Shown here: in pieces, positions 31,671 to 32,235 of the stretch
Layout of the letters: each line of letters opens with the position of its first letter
Position numbering within the stretch: position 1 is the first letter of the stretch
NCBI GenBank assembly: GCA_044238735.1
Contig: JBIICS010000012.1
Coordinates: 1 to 32,235, forward strand
Length of the DNA: 32,235 nt
Source of the DNA: JBIICS01 sp044238735
GTDB lineage: Bacteria > Bacteroidota > Bacteroidia > UBA4408
Reading direction: 5' to 3'
Notes under the pieces: model-generated
The model's database searches: none
What the model saw: only the letters and a program-made list of their open reading frames with translations
What the model was told of the DNA's origin: nothing
Translations under genes and position numbers: made by a program

Positions 31671-32235
31671 TTACTTAAGATTCTTTCTGAAAAGGGCGTA
31701 TTCTTTTGCAAAATAACTTAAGATTATATCGGCACCTGCTCGTTTAATTCCCATTAAAATTTCAACCATAATCTTTTTATCATCCAAATACCCTAATTCA
31801 GAAGCTGCTTTAATCATTGCATACTCTCCACTTACATTATATGCAGCAATGGGCAAATTAAAATTATCCTTTAAAGTTTTTATTACATCCAAATAAGCAA
31901 GTGCAGGTTTAACCATGAGGTAATCAGCTCCCTCCATTTGATCTAGCTCGGCCTCTATTAATGCTTCTTTAACATTTGCAAAATCCATTTGATACGTTTT
32001 TTTATCGCCCCTTTTAGGAGCAGAATCAAGAGCATCGCGGAACGGATTGTAGAAGGCTGAGGCGTATTTTGCAGTGTAGCTCATAATACCCGTATTAACA
32101 AAACCAGCCTTATCCAATTCATTTCTTATATAACCAACTCTTCCATCCATCATATCACTTGGTCCTAAAATATCGGCTCCGGCTTGCGCCTGTGCTAATG
32201 CCATTTTAGCCAATATTGGTAATGTTTTATCATTT
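31671..32235 (-). CDS. hemB: Porphobilinogen synthase (delta-aminolevulinate dehydratase), N-terminus cut off by window edge
   Basis: The C-terminal 187 residues or so of HemB (family about 325), condensing two 5-aminolevulinate molecules to porphobilinogen in haem synthesis. Frame stays open to the window end, reading NDKTLPILAKMALAQAQAGA there. Both active-site lysine regions are present: MSYTAKYASAFYNPFRDA and DYLMVKPALAYLD, together with GADILGPSDMMDGRVGYIR and YNVSGEYAMIKAA. The TTG near the right edge is not a start, since upstream residues match the family. It is on the same strand as, and 90 bp upstream of, wbpD. Confidence 0.95.
   Translation of the reverse strand, partial: NDKTLPILAKMALAQAQAGADILGPSDMMDGRVGYIRNELDKAGFVNTGIMSYTAKYASAFYNPFRDALDSAPKRGDKKTYQMDFANVKEALIEAELDQMEGADYLMVKPALAYLDVIKTLKDNFNLPIAAYNVSGEYAMIKAASELGYLDDKKIMVEILMGIKRAGADIILSYFAKEYALFRKNLK

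Noticed and set aside
1..32235. tRNA, rRNA, CRISPR array, IS element or phage genes
   Set aside because: None found by reading both strands: no tandem direct repeats with spacers, no transposase or integrase motifs, no cloverleaf-like blocks with GGTTCRA.

Overview
The window reads as a chromosomal piece of an AT-rich member of the Bacteroidota. Evidence: two TonB-dependent receptors with N-terminal CarboxypepD_reg-like domains, an HYC_CC_PP-type small protein, a DUF5606 protein, a subtilase ending in a type IX secretion (T9SS) sorting domain, absence of strong Shine-Dalgarno sequences, and several Bacteroidota-type -7 promoter boxes (TAnnTTTG) just upstream of genes. Genus cannot be told. 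No rRNA, tRNA, CRISPR, IS element or phage gene was seen. The longest gene-free stretch is 2371-2604 (234 bp, divergent promoter space).

Layout. (1) 1-2408: a minus-strand unit of an HYC_CC_PP-like protein followed by a TonB-dependent receptor that runs off the left edge; probably metal related. (2) 2605-4124: a small unknown protein converging on bioA (biotin synthesis). (3) 4233-7642: a plus-strand operon of a CarboxypepD_reg-like exported protein, a second TonB-dependent receptor and an 81-residue conserved small protein. (4) 7669-10072: an M3 oligoendopeptidase F-like gene and a self-contained DUF5606 gene with its own promoter and terminator. (5) 10080-14834: an outer-membrane protein, kdtA/waaA (Kdo transferase) and a T9SS-secreted subtilase, in one minus-strand operon. 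(6) 14879-18437: a plus-strand nucleotide-sugar operon, WbpE-like aminotransferase, UDP-glucose dehydrogenase and UDP-xylose synthase, ending at a bidirectional terminator. (7) 31580 down to 18481: a tightly packed minus-strand run of 12 genes, wbpD, wbpB, wbpA, galE, rfbB, wbpP-like epimerase, PHP phosphatase (CpsB type), Wzy-like polymerase/ligase, glycosyltransferase, AsnB-like amidotransferase, glycosyltransferase and hemE. (8) 31671 to the right edge: the C-terminal part of hemB.

How the genes work together. The window holds the four-enzyme route from UDP-GlcNAc to UDP-2,3-diacetamido-2,3-dideoxy-glucuronic acid (WbpA, WbpB, WbpE, WbpD), split over two convergent operons, plus an AsnB-like amidotransferase that could turn a uronic acid into a uronamide. 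In Porphyromonas gingivalis the Wbp/Vim pathway makes a related seryl/acetyl glucuronamide that links T9SS cargo to A-LPS at the cell surface. A T9SS cargo gene and the Kdo transferase gene lie next to the pathway here, so the most interesting reading of the window is a surface-glycan locus that could supply a T9SS anchoring sugar. The same genes fit an ordinary O-antigen or capsule with amidated uronic acids. Notably no flippase, initiating sugar-phosphate transferase, Wza/Wzc, or rfbA/C/D is present, so the locus must work with genes elsewhere. Two haem-biosynthesis genes, hemB and hemE, bracket the cluster.
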